Assembly: GCF_933775445.1 (NCBI RefSeq)
Contig: NC_065877.1
Location: forward strand, 21,514,001-21,578,000
DNA from: Argentina anserina
Taxonomy: Eukaryota; Streptophyta; Magnoliopsida; Rosales; Rosaceae
Direction: 5' to 3'
DNA: 64,000 bases
The position numbers were made by a program, and so were the translations under genes. Of the stretch, positions 47,458 to 58,558 are shown one piece after another (within the stretch, counting starts at the first letter, position 1; each line of letters opens with the position of its first letter). The notes beneath the pieces were generated by a model. It searched no databases, had not been told where the DNA came from, and was given only the letters and a program-made list of their open reading frames with translations.

Positions 47458-47861
47458 TTTGATATGAAGCTAGCTAAACTGTGCCTGCGACTTGAGCCAA
47501 ATACAATCAAGTTATATGAGAGCTGAAATTTGCACTGCAAAATTTTACAATTCACATTTCAATTTTCATTTTTAATAGAATTTTTTTCAATAACAAGTGT
47601 TTTGTCTTTGAGAGATTCTATTCATATATCCTAAAACAACACTTAAACCTTTGACTTTTTCCAAGTTAGTGTTGGCTTTGTCAACATATACGAAATTACC
47701 AATATAGACACTACAACAAATACCCTCTTTGCAACGAATTGTATATGCAAGGACTTCAAATTCCTTACAATTGATGGGTTTATGCAAATAAAATTGCATT
47801 TCCTTGCATTTGACCCTTAGATTTTGCAAGGAATATGATATTTCGTTGTATTGTATTATAG

Positions 47862-48357
47862 CTCGAGTGGGACCGAAGGTGTTGGAGTAGTGGTTAGAGA
47901 TGAGAATGACTTGGGTATCGCCGCATTAGCAAAACCAGTTAGGCATGCACACTTGGTTCTAAATATGGAAGCGGAGGCGTGTAGAGCTGGTTTATTTTTT
48001 GGGATTCGCCAAGAATAGTCGGATATTGATATTGAGACTAATTCAACCATTCTAATTCTTGCTCTGAATAGGGAGAGAAAAGATTATTCGGAGGTAAGTT
48101 CGGTTTGTTGATGATTGTAAAAGTTATTTATTGGCTTTTTCAGTCTGTCAGAGACATATCTACCGTGAAGCAAACGGTGTAGCTGATAGGTTAGCGTATC
48201 TTGCTTGCATGTCTCATATTGATACTGTTTAGATAGGGGAGACTCATGTTATCATTCAAAATGTTCTCTACGAGGATTTATCGGGTTCTGTTGATGTAGC
48301 ACGGGGTTTAAGTTCTATGATGTCACCCCTTTGCAAAATTTATCTTCAGTCTTACTA
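47862..48357 (+). pseudogene. RNase H-like (RVT_3) gene fragment inside the CACTA element
   Basis: Read in pieces, the sequence gives GTEGVGVVVRDENDLGIAAL, then MEAEACRAGLFFGI, SDIDIETNSTILILALN, HIYREANGVADRLAYLA and IIQNVLYEDL. This is the order of the plant RNase H-like domain found in LINE-derived host and element genes (RDENG..., EAEA...GL, E.DS..., RE.N..AD.LA). At least one in-frame stop (after FGIRQE) and one frameshift break it, so it is a fragment. Confidence 0.75.
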
Positions 48358-48539
48358 AATAAATCCGGACGTGGGGATGAGCGTCCTCCAAACCTCTCTC
48401 AAAACAAAAAAAAAATGGACAAATTCCTTGCATATCCGCTTACTTTCCTTGCATCGAGTTTTCAACTATGTAGGGACCTCAATAAAAAAGCAAGGACTCT
48501 AATTAATTCCTTGCCTAATCCATGTGACCCTTATCTCGG

Positions 48540-48640
48540 GTTTCATTTCCGACCGCTTCCGGCGCACTTCCGCTTCGCTTCCGCTTCCGAAGCGCGAAGC
48601 GCGAAGCGCGAAGCGCAACTGCATGCAAACTTCCGTGCTT
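48540..48640. repeat. GCGAAGC tandem and foldback cluster
   Basis: Three to four copies of GCGAAGC on one side and CGCTTCC/CTTCCGC words on the other form a potential stem within the CACTA element. Confidence 0.6.
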
Positions 48641-49059
48641 CTTAGCTTTTAAGTTTTAACCTTCGCCTTTCAGTTCGATCTCCTCCATATGAAGAACCAA
48701 ACCCTAAAAATATCAAATACATAAGTTTGATCACATGGCACATTTGTATTTAGGAGCAGAGTCCTCGGCGGTCTCAGAAGGTCTAGGGGGAGACCGAAGG
48801 TTGAGATTTGAGAAGATAAAGATTTGGGTTTGGCGAAAGAGCTTGGTCCCTTGTGTGCCGAAGTCGAGGACATCTACGAGTAAGTGATCGATCTTCTTCT
48901 AATATTTGAGAAAGCCTTTCTCGATTTCCTTGGTTAACTGAAAACCCCAATTTCCTTTCTCTCTGACCGATCCACCAGTCCCTCTATCCCACGCAGTCAC
49001 GTACAATTCGATTCGCCATTGCCGCCTGAGATTCCATTTTGCTTCCAATCCGAAGAGAA

Positions 49060-49197
49060 ATGGCGGCCGGTCAGTATACGTATCAGCTCGAAGCTTACTT
49101 CCGGCAAGTGGATTTAGACGGAGACGACATGATTAGTGGCACTGAGGCCATCGCTTTCTTTTGGGGCACCAATTTGCCCAATCCAGTTTTTGTTAAG
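49060..49197 (+). pseudogene. Captured first exon of an EH-domain (PAN1/EH1-like) gene
   Basis: The exon starts MAAGQYTYQLEAYFRQVDLD and ends VFVK at a consensus AAG|GTTCGT donor. It matches the start of plant EH-domain endocytic proteins: a helix, the EF-hand loop DLDGDDMISGTE and the EAIAFF.GTNLP segment, with the intron expected after V-x-x-(Q/K). A plausible 5'UTR (48880-49059) precedes it. The second exon (V-W... continuation) is absent downstream, and the piece lies inside a CACTA element. This marks it as a captured fragment and not the functional gene. The parent protein acts in clathrin-mediated endocytosis. Confidence 0.8.
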
Positions 49198-49199
49198 GT

Positions 49200-51826
49200 T
49201 CGTCATCTCTTGCCTCTCATCTTCCAATTTGATTTGTTTCTCTGCATTTGTTTATGTTAGTTTTTTTAGCATGAATATCGAACTATCTTTCTAGATTGTA
49301 AGTAGGGATAGTTAGTTAGAATTGTGTGTAGATTTTTGAATCGTTGGAGTTTAAGGTTGCAAATTGTATGAGTTGAAGAAATGGAAATTGATGCCTTATT
49401 TGGGATGCATAGCTAGTCAACCATAAATTGAAAGATACATAAAATAATTGGGTTCTTCTAAGTTCTAATTAATAAAACCTCAATGAACTCTAATTCAATC
49501 CGGCTTTGTAGTCCAATCAAGGTTTTGGGTCTTAGAATGACATAGATCTATACAAATTCCCATTAGCATGTAGGAAATTTATATATCTGTAACCTGAGAT
49601 GAGATTCTCTTTATCTGATGCAAGTTCAAATTAAAGGATATGTTTCAGATGAAGCTAAATGGCTTAGTAGAAAAGAATTTTGTTCTGCCTGCTACTTACA
49701 CGATTTGGACTCGGCTCATCATTCCCATATTGTTGCTTCAATTCTAACTGTGACATAAACACGATTAACAGAAGAAGCTACATTGTTTTATTGGTTTATT
49801 TTATGGTTTACGTTTGTGATAGTGGATGATGAGGATGTGGTTTGGTCTGGAGTGAATAGACAACTATTGAATTATCTGATTACGTGGAGAGATGTAGCAA
49901 GATCAATACTTTGCTTTGGTTTGAGCTCTCTCTTCTTATTGTCATCTTCCTTTACCAGAGGAGTTGATTTTAGGTGACTTCCCTCTTTCTCTTTCACTGT
50001 TTAATTTCAGGCTGTATGGTTTTTGAACAAGAAAAATATGGTTGCTTTCGTTAGTCAATATTGAAACTGTTGAAATGAATAGAAATTCTAATTCTTAAAC
50101 TGGGTTTTAGGTTGTTGAGTAATTTTTTTGACTTAGCCTTTTACTCAAATTGAACGAACCCAATTTAGAGTTGGTTTTGTTTACTTTGTAAATGTGAGGT
50201 TTTGTTTGCCATTGCCACATCTGAACTCAACCTTTTGATTTTGCTCATTGTAATTGCATATTTGCACAATTATATAACAAGCACAAAGCCCGTGCACATA
50301 ACTAAACAACATAACTGTAGATGGAGGGGGTGACTGGTTTGGTTTCAGAATTTGTAACAAAAAGCAAGCAGGAGCCATAAGCTAGCTCAACAAATTTGAA
50401 CTGTTGTTGGTTATGCAGGTAGAATAAAGTGGCCCTAAGTTTTAATAAACAATGAAGTACTTCATTTTTTTAAAGTTCAGCCATGCAATCTTTAATTAGA
50501 TTTGAATTCTAGCTTGCATATTTGTAACTGTGAATGACAAATGGGATCAATAGTAACATGTTTGCTTCTATGGGGTGGAACGGTGCTGATCCTATCTTGT
50601 ATCTAATCACGGTCTTTATTGAAACAGACCAAATTTGAACAGAGGAACTTAAATCTTCTAGCATGCAGCATGTGCCTTTCATTCTTTCTCGTGCTCGATA
50701 TGTCAGGGTTATGTAGCATACTAGTATATTCAACATTTCAACTAATGAACATAAGTTCTCCAAGATGATTTTGTGTCTTAATTGTTGTGTAATATCTTAA
50801 TCCATGTTCCTATAAGGTTCATTTGTCAATGTATTTAGTAGTTACATATATATTTGAGTGTTAGGAAGCTAACCAGATTCTATTTATATTTCTTATGTAG
50901 TTCCGTTCCTTGGGGAACGTTTACTCTCAATTGAGTCGCTTCTGCATACATAGGTGATTTGGGTTTGCAGCATAGCTTATGAGGATCTGGTAAGTTAAAT
51001 TCAAGCTTGCAGTTTGTCTGAACTTGGACCACAACATCTTGATCTGAATGACCATATTAATTGAGTTTGTTATGGTATATACTTGTAGGTTGATGGATTG
51101 GTTCTGTAAGTTGTATATTAAAGTACTGTGCCTTTCTTGCAATATATTGGGTCTTTTAAGTTGTATAATAAGTTGCTATGACCTAAATTAAACAGCACAA
51201 ATTTACTTTATGTTTTGGTTTTCTTCTAGTATACACATTCTGATATTGAAGCAAGGAAATAGACACTTGAAGGCTAAAATCAAGAGAAGACTATGAGTTG
51301 GGATGACTTTCCCCAAGCCAGAAAACACTTACCGTAGGCTTCAGTTTCATATTGTTGCAGTCCCAAATTCAAGTATGTATGTAAATCACTATTTTCACTT
51401 TCAGCAAAATTATTTGATTAGCTCGAACTTTGGCAATATTTGTGATGCTAATCTTTTCTTATGATGTGTAATATAGAGCAAGACACAAGTTAGGAACTGC
51501 CACTGAATACCAAGGTGGCTAGGTGTTAATGTTTCCAGCAAAGTGACTCTTAATTCAAGGTTGCCTTTAAGAGAATTTACCAATTATAGTTTTGTGGTGC
51601 ATTGTTTGTAAATGGAGTTGATTGGATATGAATAGGTACGTAACATCCCTATTGGTTGAAATTTGTCCATATATAGTCAAGTTTATTTATCAGTGTAGCT
51701 TTGCTTCAATTTTGTAGTAGTCTAATTAGAGTTCTCATAATTAGAAGTGCTATACAGTGCTAAATAAATTTTTTTTTGTTATCTCAAGTCTTTGACATAG
51801 ATTAGATTTATGTGAAATTATTGTTT
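49200..51826. other. CACTA interior, possible captured intron sequence
   Basis: AT-rich, intron-like sequence follows the EH exon, with no recognisable continuation of the EH gene and no transposase motif. Confidence 0.4.
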
Positions 51827-51831
51827 GTCAT

Positions 51832-53659
51832 TGATGGGACGTGAGAGCGTCACACAATTAACCCTGTAAAATGTCATCGTTAGTATAGAATAAGCAGGTA
51901 TCGTTCAGTACGGGAAATTGAAAGGAACTCTAATCTTTTAGTGTTAACAAATAATTGGGGGTTTGATATTGATTATTAATTACAAAAATCAAATTTAAAT
52001 TACTATTTACATGATCGACTTCTCTGTACTAAATTAAACTCAATTCACCAATTCACCACATAATTACAAGTTTGGTTCTATTATGCATTTTAATTTATAT
52101 GATTACATACTTTTAGACACTAATACAATTAGAGCCTTATGGGAACATCTAATCATGCAAAATTTCTATTGACGTTTAGGTTGATTTAGGGCCTCATCTA
52201 AATTGCATGTAATCAAGTTTAACAACACATAGAGTAGAAATCAAACAAGATTACATTTAAGCACTAAATCTTTGTTGGAGACATGTTTCACGTTGCGTCA
52301 CTCACCATGGGGTACAAGTAAATTTTCAGAATTTCCCGCTTTAATTAACACAAACTGAACTTACTTAGGGCATGATTCAATTTGTGTCAATATAGATGAT
52401 GAAGATAACACTCAAATACAATCTTAGGGACTGCATTCAAGTACTAAATTCGTATGCACATATCTAGAGCAAGTAAAAGAAGAGAAACACAACAATAAAA
52501 ATACAAACTTCAATAATTATAAGAATATAGATTCGACATAGTCTCAAAACATATCAAATACAATCTGAAAATTTTAAAACAAATATAAAACTAATACTTC
52601 CACATAAACAACTTACAATATTCATAGACAAAGAATTGTAGATTAACACAAATAAACGAAGTCATAAAGATGAGTTGTGAGGATCACACGTTGTAGGAAC
52701 CTTAGAGGTACGGGTGCAATATGTGAAACTCGGTGGAGATGATGATGGTTTTGGGGTGGATGACTTGGCTGATTTGTGAGGAAAGTTTATGGTGATGTTT
52801 TGTTAGAGTTTCAACTATTCAATGCTAAGAAGAAGTGATAATTTTATTAAAGAATGATGTGCTATTTATAGAAGAGTTTTGGCTCCTTGAATATTATAGC
52901 TTGAATTTTTTCTCTTCAATTTCTTTCACTTATTTTTGTCATTGGTGGGTGCAATCTCGTTTGATAAATTCATTATTTTTCTCATTTTTAGGTGTCTCAT
53001 TCTTTCTCTCTTGCATTATTTTTTTTTTCTATTTATTTTTTTTCTTTTTCTTTCACTTATTTTTGTCATTGGTGAGTGCAATATCTTTTGATCAATCCCT
53101 TCTTCTTCTTTCCCTTTTTAGGTGTTTTATTCTTTCTTTATTTTCCTCATTTGCTTGACTTTTCATCTATTTTTTTCCTTCATTGTAGCTACACAATCTC
53201 ATCTTTTAAAATATGAAAATAATAAAAGAGACAAGAAAAAAGACAAGATAATTCATATAAAAAAAATCAAGTAAATTACTAGAATATGAGAGTAAGATTA
53301 GGAAAGTTACGGAATAAACGTTTTAGTTCAAGTTGGACTTTCCTAAATAGTATGTTTTCTAGTCTAAAAATGACTCTTAATACAAATAGGATTCTCAATT
53401 TATCACAAATGTTATAGAAATGCCGATTAATGAAGACTTATAATTTAACTAGGTTTCCTAGTTACACAAGGAATCCTACTCTAAATATGACTCTCGACAA
53501 TTTCTGTGTTTTTCAACCTGTTTTAGCATCAAAATGCAACCAACGCCACCATAGACTCCTAACTCGACTAAATGACTCAATACTACAACAATAAGAGCTA
53601 AGCAAAGTACAACTGGAGGCAAAAACATGTTAAGAACGTCGTACAAAGTGTTTTAATCA
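51832..53659 (-). mobile_element. Solo LTR, family X copy 2, nested in the CACTA element
   Basis: Inverted copy of the 10660-12420 LTR. On the minus strand it starts TGATTAAAACACTTTGTACG and ends CGCTCTCACGTCCCATCA. The duplication GTCAT is perfect (51827-51831 and 53660-53664). It is 1828 bp and inserted between the captured EH fragment and the right subterminal repeats, so it is younger than the transposon. Confidence 0.88.
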
Positions 53660-54184
53660 GTCATTGTGGAATTTTCCATATGTAATTGTAAGTTTGTAAC
53701 TCTAAATTATAATGAAAAGATTATCATTTCTTTCAAGCCTCAAATTGAATTTATTCTTTGATAAGAAATTGATATAAATAATTTTCAAGAAAGCATGTTT
53801 AATTGCTAAAATGCCATTGCTTGTACTAAATGCAAGAATGATATGCAATAATTCTCCTTGCATATTAGTTAACCACAGTTAGTCTTAGGTTCGATATTCC
53901 TTGCATTCAAGATGATAGTTCCTTGCATTATATAGCACTCAAATGCAAGGTATTTGTGAGTCATTGCATTTGCTCTTTTACAAGGGCCTTTTTGCAATGA
54001 CTTTAATGCAAGGAATGTCTCTTGCATTTGTGTTCATGCAAGGAATTTCTGGGTTTTTGCAAGGCAGCCATACCTTGTAAAAGACCATTTCTCTTGTACT
54101 GAGATAAGTATAAAAACATTAAAACAAAGAATTCAATATAATACATCTGATTTATTAATTTTTCTTACAATAATAATTTCAAAC

Positions 54185-56523
54185 TGATATGAGCACTATG
54201 TGTGACGTTCTTAATATGTTTTAACCTCCATTTGTACTTTGTTTAGCCCTTATTATTGTAATATCGAGTCATTGAGTCATAGTAAGAGTTTTAGATGGTA
54301 TTAGATGTGTTTTTGTGCTTAAACGAGTTAAAAGCGAAGAAATTGATTTAGAATCCTAGTTTGAGTAGGAATCCTTATAGGACTAGGAAACCTAGTTGGA
54401 TTAGGAGTCTTAATCTTTTTACGCATTTTTGTTAATTTCGAGTCTTTCACTACGAATCCTTGTTAGACTAAGAAACGTATCATTTGGGAGAATACTACTT
54501 GAACTGAAACTTTTTTTTACGAAACTTTCCTAAATGAACTTTCATGTTCTAGTAAGTTTTTTTTTTTTACAAATTAGAAACTTTCCTAATCTAGCTAAGT
54601 TCATCTATTACATGTGTGTCTTTTTATGACAAGTTTATTTCGTGGATTATCTTGTATTTATTCTATTCTTTTTCTTATTTTCAGAATTAAATGAGAGATA
54701 AATAAGGAAGGAGTGCAGCCACAGGCCTGAGAGAGTGCACGACATGGAGTATTAACAGCAACAAATCATGCAACAATAAATTAAAGAGATAATTAAGAAG
54801 AAGATAGAGCAGCCGTGAGGAAGAATGAGAGAAGATTAAGAAAAGGGAGCCGTGCTACCTAAATGATAAGATAAAGAGATGCACAGCTAGATGAGATAAT
54901 TATAGTCTTTGAAGAAGGAGCCGTGAGGAGTCAAGCTGAAACAAATATGAGAAGAGATAAGATGCAGCTAAGGGTTCTAATTTAAAGGAAGGATAATTGT
55001 GAAGCCATGCATGCAGACGTGAGGAGAAGTCAAAGATTTAGAGAAAATTAAGGAGTCGTGCAGCTTGAATGAAAGGAGAGAAGAGATAAGTCAAAACAGA
55101 AATTAAAAGAGAATAAAAGAAGAGATAGGCCGTGAGAGAAAGAAGGGGAGAGAGAGAGAAGACTAGTCCATGAAAATCCAAGAGAGTCACGGCAAGAGAA
55201 AATCAAAGATAATTAATAGGTAGGAAGGATAATTGTGAAGAAGCCATGCATGCAAGTCCCTTGAAGATGAAAGAGTTGTGAAAAATTCAAAGATAGAGGA
55301 AGAGATTATCTCCAGCCAATTAAGGAGTGAAGCTTTGCATTATCCATACAGCTGAGGAAACAACGTGAAGAGATAAGAGAGTCAGAAAAGATGCTGTGAG
55401 TCTTCAACCCAAGTCTATAACCGTGTAACCTATCACCCTCACTCTTCTATAAAATAGCCACGGCATAACATTCATTCACCATCACCTCTCATTTACAAAG
55501 CTAGGCCGAACCTCTGTCAAAATACATCCAGAAAATTCAAGCTACAAGCTTCATCCATCACCACCAAACCGTGCTATCCTTTCTCCTCCTTCATATCAAA
55601 TTCATCTTTGCTGAATCCTTCAAGGTTTCTAATGTGTGATTCATCCATGGCTTGTATTTTTCTTTTTAGTTTTATGAACATTGCGATTTCAGTTTATGGA
55701 TTATTAGATGTACTTTTCGGTTTTTATATGAACATATTTTTAGACTTATTTGGTTTTATGTTTTGATTGTATAAACTCATGATTGTGTATGTATGTCGTG
55801 TGTAGTAACTAGGGGCAGTAGGATTTCCGAATTATTATTTTTTGTTTTATTTGATTAATTCCTTGAACTTGTACATCTAAATCAATGCTTGAGGAAGCCA
55901 CGGCCATGACTCTCCTCAGTTTGCGATTTCATTCACCAAAGTGATCTTTAATTGAGTTATGCGTTTCGTGTTTCAATTATTAGTACTTGTACAAGGCTGT
56001 GATAGTTCTAGGAATTTGTATGCTTAATCAAGATGAGTGACGCCATGCTTGTGTACATGTCTCCAATTTGACTTAATGTGCTGATGCGCTACTTTGTGTT
56101 TAACTAGTATGCTTAGTTATGTTGAACTCTTTTTAGTATATGTTTAGGATTGAACGCTACGTTGATTCTAAATAATTAAGAAGTCTTAACAATTAGATGA
56201 ACTACTTCGGGCTCTAATTAGAATTAGAATTGAAATGGACTAAGAATGAATCGAAATACTTGTTGTCTATTAGTTATTTTATGCGTGTCATACATGTTCC
56301 ATGAGTAGAATTCGTATTTTGATTATGTGATGAGTAGTAGATCAATTGTATATAAATAATTTAGAATTTATTTTAAGTAGTAGATTTATAATAAACATCA
56401 AATCTCCCAATAACATGATAAGTTTTGAGTCTCATTTGATTTTCCGAACGATCCATGCTTATTCTGTACTAACAATGATGTTGTACATGGTTTATTATAG
56501 ACGTTCTAACCAACCATCTATCA
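54185..56523 (+). mobile_element. Solo LTR, family X copy 3
   Basis: It starts TGATATGAGCACTATG and ends CCATCTATCA. The flanks CAAAC and CAAAT match at four of five positions. Length is 2339 bp; the middle is longer than in the other copies, with a purine-rich stretch (54700-55400) of GAGAGA/AAGAGATAA words. It lies 83 bp beyond the CACTA right end. No internal region adjoins it. Confidence 0.82.
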
Positions 56524-56528
56524 CAAAT

Positions 56529-57989
56529 GAAGGAATATCTAGTTAAATTATGATATTATCGTTTCCAATAATTTACATATATTATCTCACTTTGTAGGCG
56601 TTTATTTTTAAAATTTTTAGTTTTTTATTCTTCTTGTTTATTATGATCTGCCCGTTTGTTGTTATGAATTGTATATAAATTTATTGTACAATGATTCTAT
56701 TCAAGTTTTAGCGACTTGATATAGTTATAATATGTTTAATTTAATTGAATTATAATAGGTTTGAATGAATTTTTAAAGTAAAAAATATAATTTTATTGAT
56801 TTTATTGGATTATGGGCATTTTGAGAAACTGAAGGTCCAAATAGCATTTTAATTGTTTGTCTAAATACCAATGTTAGAAGTATGCATATAAGCTCCATTG
56901 TCTTATTACGAAAATTTTATAAAAAAAATTAAAAGTGAATTGTAAAATTAAGAATTCAGATTGCACGACCTTCATCCAACTACAACTACGTATTATGGGA
57001 ATCATGGGATTCTAGCTCTTTAATCAACTGGAGTTAGTTAGCTAGCTTACCCTAGCTGGTACATCACGTCTGCACTGCAGTCATAGTTGAATTCAACAGA
57101 CCAAACTGGTGTGCTTGCTCAGCTCATTGCATGCATGTCAGCATGCGCTGGAGTTTCTCATCAGACATGTTTTCGTATTTACAGAGCCATTGGTCATCCG
57201 GTCGTCCCCCTTATATTACTAATATTAGTTATCCGACATTCCAACCTACCAGTGGTTTGGTATTTTTGATTCACTTCAATCTCAAAGTCCTGTCATTGTC
57301 ATTCACTAACCTAATTGTATATACGAGCCGGCCCTGCGCATTATATGCGATTTTATTCTTGAGCGTACTTTATTGGAGAAGAAAAGGATATTCTTCAGTA
57401 TTATCTTTTGTTGGATTGCTATGTTGTTTATTAATTAGAAAGTCACTCGTTATACAATATATCAAGGATTGGTTGGATAGGTTATTCGACTAAGTCGTCA
57501 CATAGAGCACACAATATATATATAATCTAGTTACCCTATATATATAAAATAATTTTTTTAATCAAACGTCAATCATTTGTATTTCAGTAGGCAAGACTAA
57601 AATAACACACTTGAAAACCGACAAAAAGAACCACCTCTTCTGACTCAATAAACAAGTTATTCATAAGTAAAACTAGTTAACAACTAGCATTCACTTAGAT
57701 AAAACTAACTAACAAAACCAAGATTCACTCATCTTTATATAGTCATGAAGCACAAAACAACATAATACAAATGATATAGAAGACATCAATAAATTTAACA
57801 GCCACATTATTGTATCATTGTGACGCGATTTAAATTATACCTTTCCGGCAGATGGAGTAAACTCCTATTTTGCCGACCTTGCAAACTGCATTGCCTCCTG
57901 AATCTGCAATCCAATTGCCTCCACTGTATTCCATTGCCGAGTCTGAACCATTTAAAGGCCTAAGAGCCCCCAACCCTAACATCTTGAGC
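56529..57989. other. AT-rich spacer, nothing recognised
   Basis: No supported gene or bounded repeat. The segment 57842-57993 continues directly into 63788-64000 across the chromovirus insertion, so those two pieces formed one sequence before it. Confidence 0.45.
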
Positions 57990-57993
57990 CTAG

Positions 57994-58530
57994 TGTCACG
58001 AGCTTACTTCTTTCGCTATGCTACTCGTGCGGCCTTAGCAACTCCCTTATGCTAAGTCAGCCTTACTCGCAAACGCCCTGCTAGAACAATTGAAAGGCAA
58101 GAGAATATTTCGAAAGAGAACTTATATTGAAGAAGAGAACTTACAAGTTTACTTGATAGCTTGCTTGCTAGATTGCTTGATTGCTTGATGGAACAAATGA
58201 GAGGGGTGCCTTGCTATTTATAGGCCTCCTCATCCTACTTTACAAGTTCTAGATATTTCTAGGACTATGTACATTGTAGAGAATTCTAGAGAACTCTACT
58301 TAACTCTACACAAGTCTAAGATGATCCTTGAGTGTTCTAGAGAACTCTAGAGTGGTCTAGTTCTACTAGCCTCTCCAAGGTTCTAGAGAAATCCGGAAAT
58401 GTCTCAAGGCTTCTTGAGACTTCCACCATCTTCTAGGATCTTCTATGACCTTCCAAGGAGTTCCGCCATATTCCGGATCCGTCTAGAATGCTCAAGGTAA
58501 AATTTGGCTTAACTTTGGCGGGATGTGACA
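57994..58530 (-). repeat. Chromovirus 3' LTR (left copy)
   Basis: 537 bp, TGTCACATCC...GCTCGTGACA on the minus strand. It is rich in TTCTAGA-type short palindromes and contains CCTATAAATAGC near 58220 as a likely TATA region. Confidence 0.95.
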
Positions 58531-58542
58531 TTCTCCCCCACC
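58531..58542 (-). promoter_or_regulatory. Polypurine tract of the chromovirus
   Basis: GGTGGGGGAGAA on the minus strand directly before the 3' LTR. Confidence 0.85.
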
Positions 58543-58558
58543 AAATCCCGCGATGCCC

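Larger units (their letters stand above)
47709..54101 (+). mobile_element. CACTA transposon carrying host-gene fragments
   Basis: The left end is CACTACAACAAATACC at 47709. The right end reads CAGTACAAGAGAAATGG on the minus strand from 54101, one base off the CACTA consensus. The 3-bp duplication AGA is present on both sides (47706-47708, 54102-54104). Both subterminal regions are packed with TGCAAGG/CCTTGCA words (47740-47860 and 53810-54070). No transposase is visible. The interior holds an RNase H-like fragment, an EH-domain first exon and a nested solo LTR. Size is 6393 bp, or about 4.6 kb before the LTR inserted. Confidence 0.85.

Noticed and set aside
49060..49260. Functional EH-domain gene
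   Set aside because: Only the first exon is present, it lies within CACTA ends, and no second exon follows.
52835..53158. Plus-strand Phe/Ser/Leu-rich 107-codon frame
   Set aside because: Lies within solo LTR copy 2 in pyrimidine-rich repeats; no domain or conserved context.
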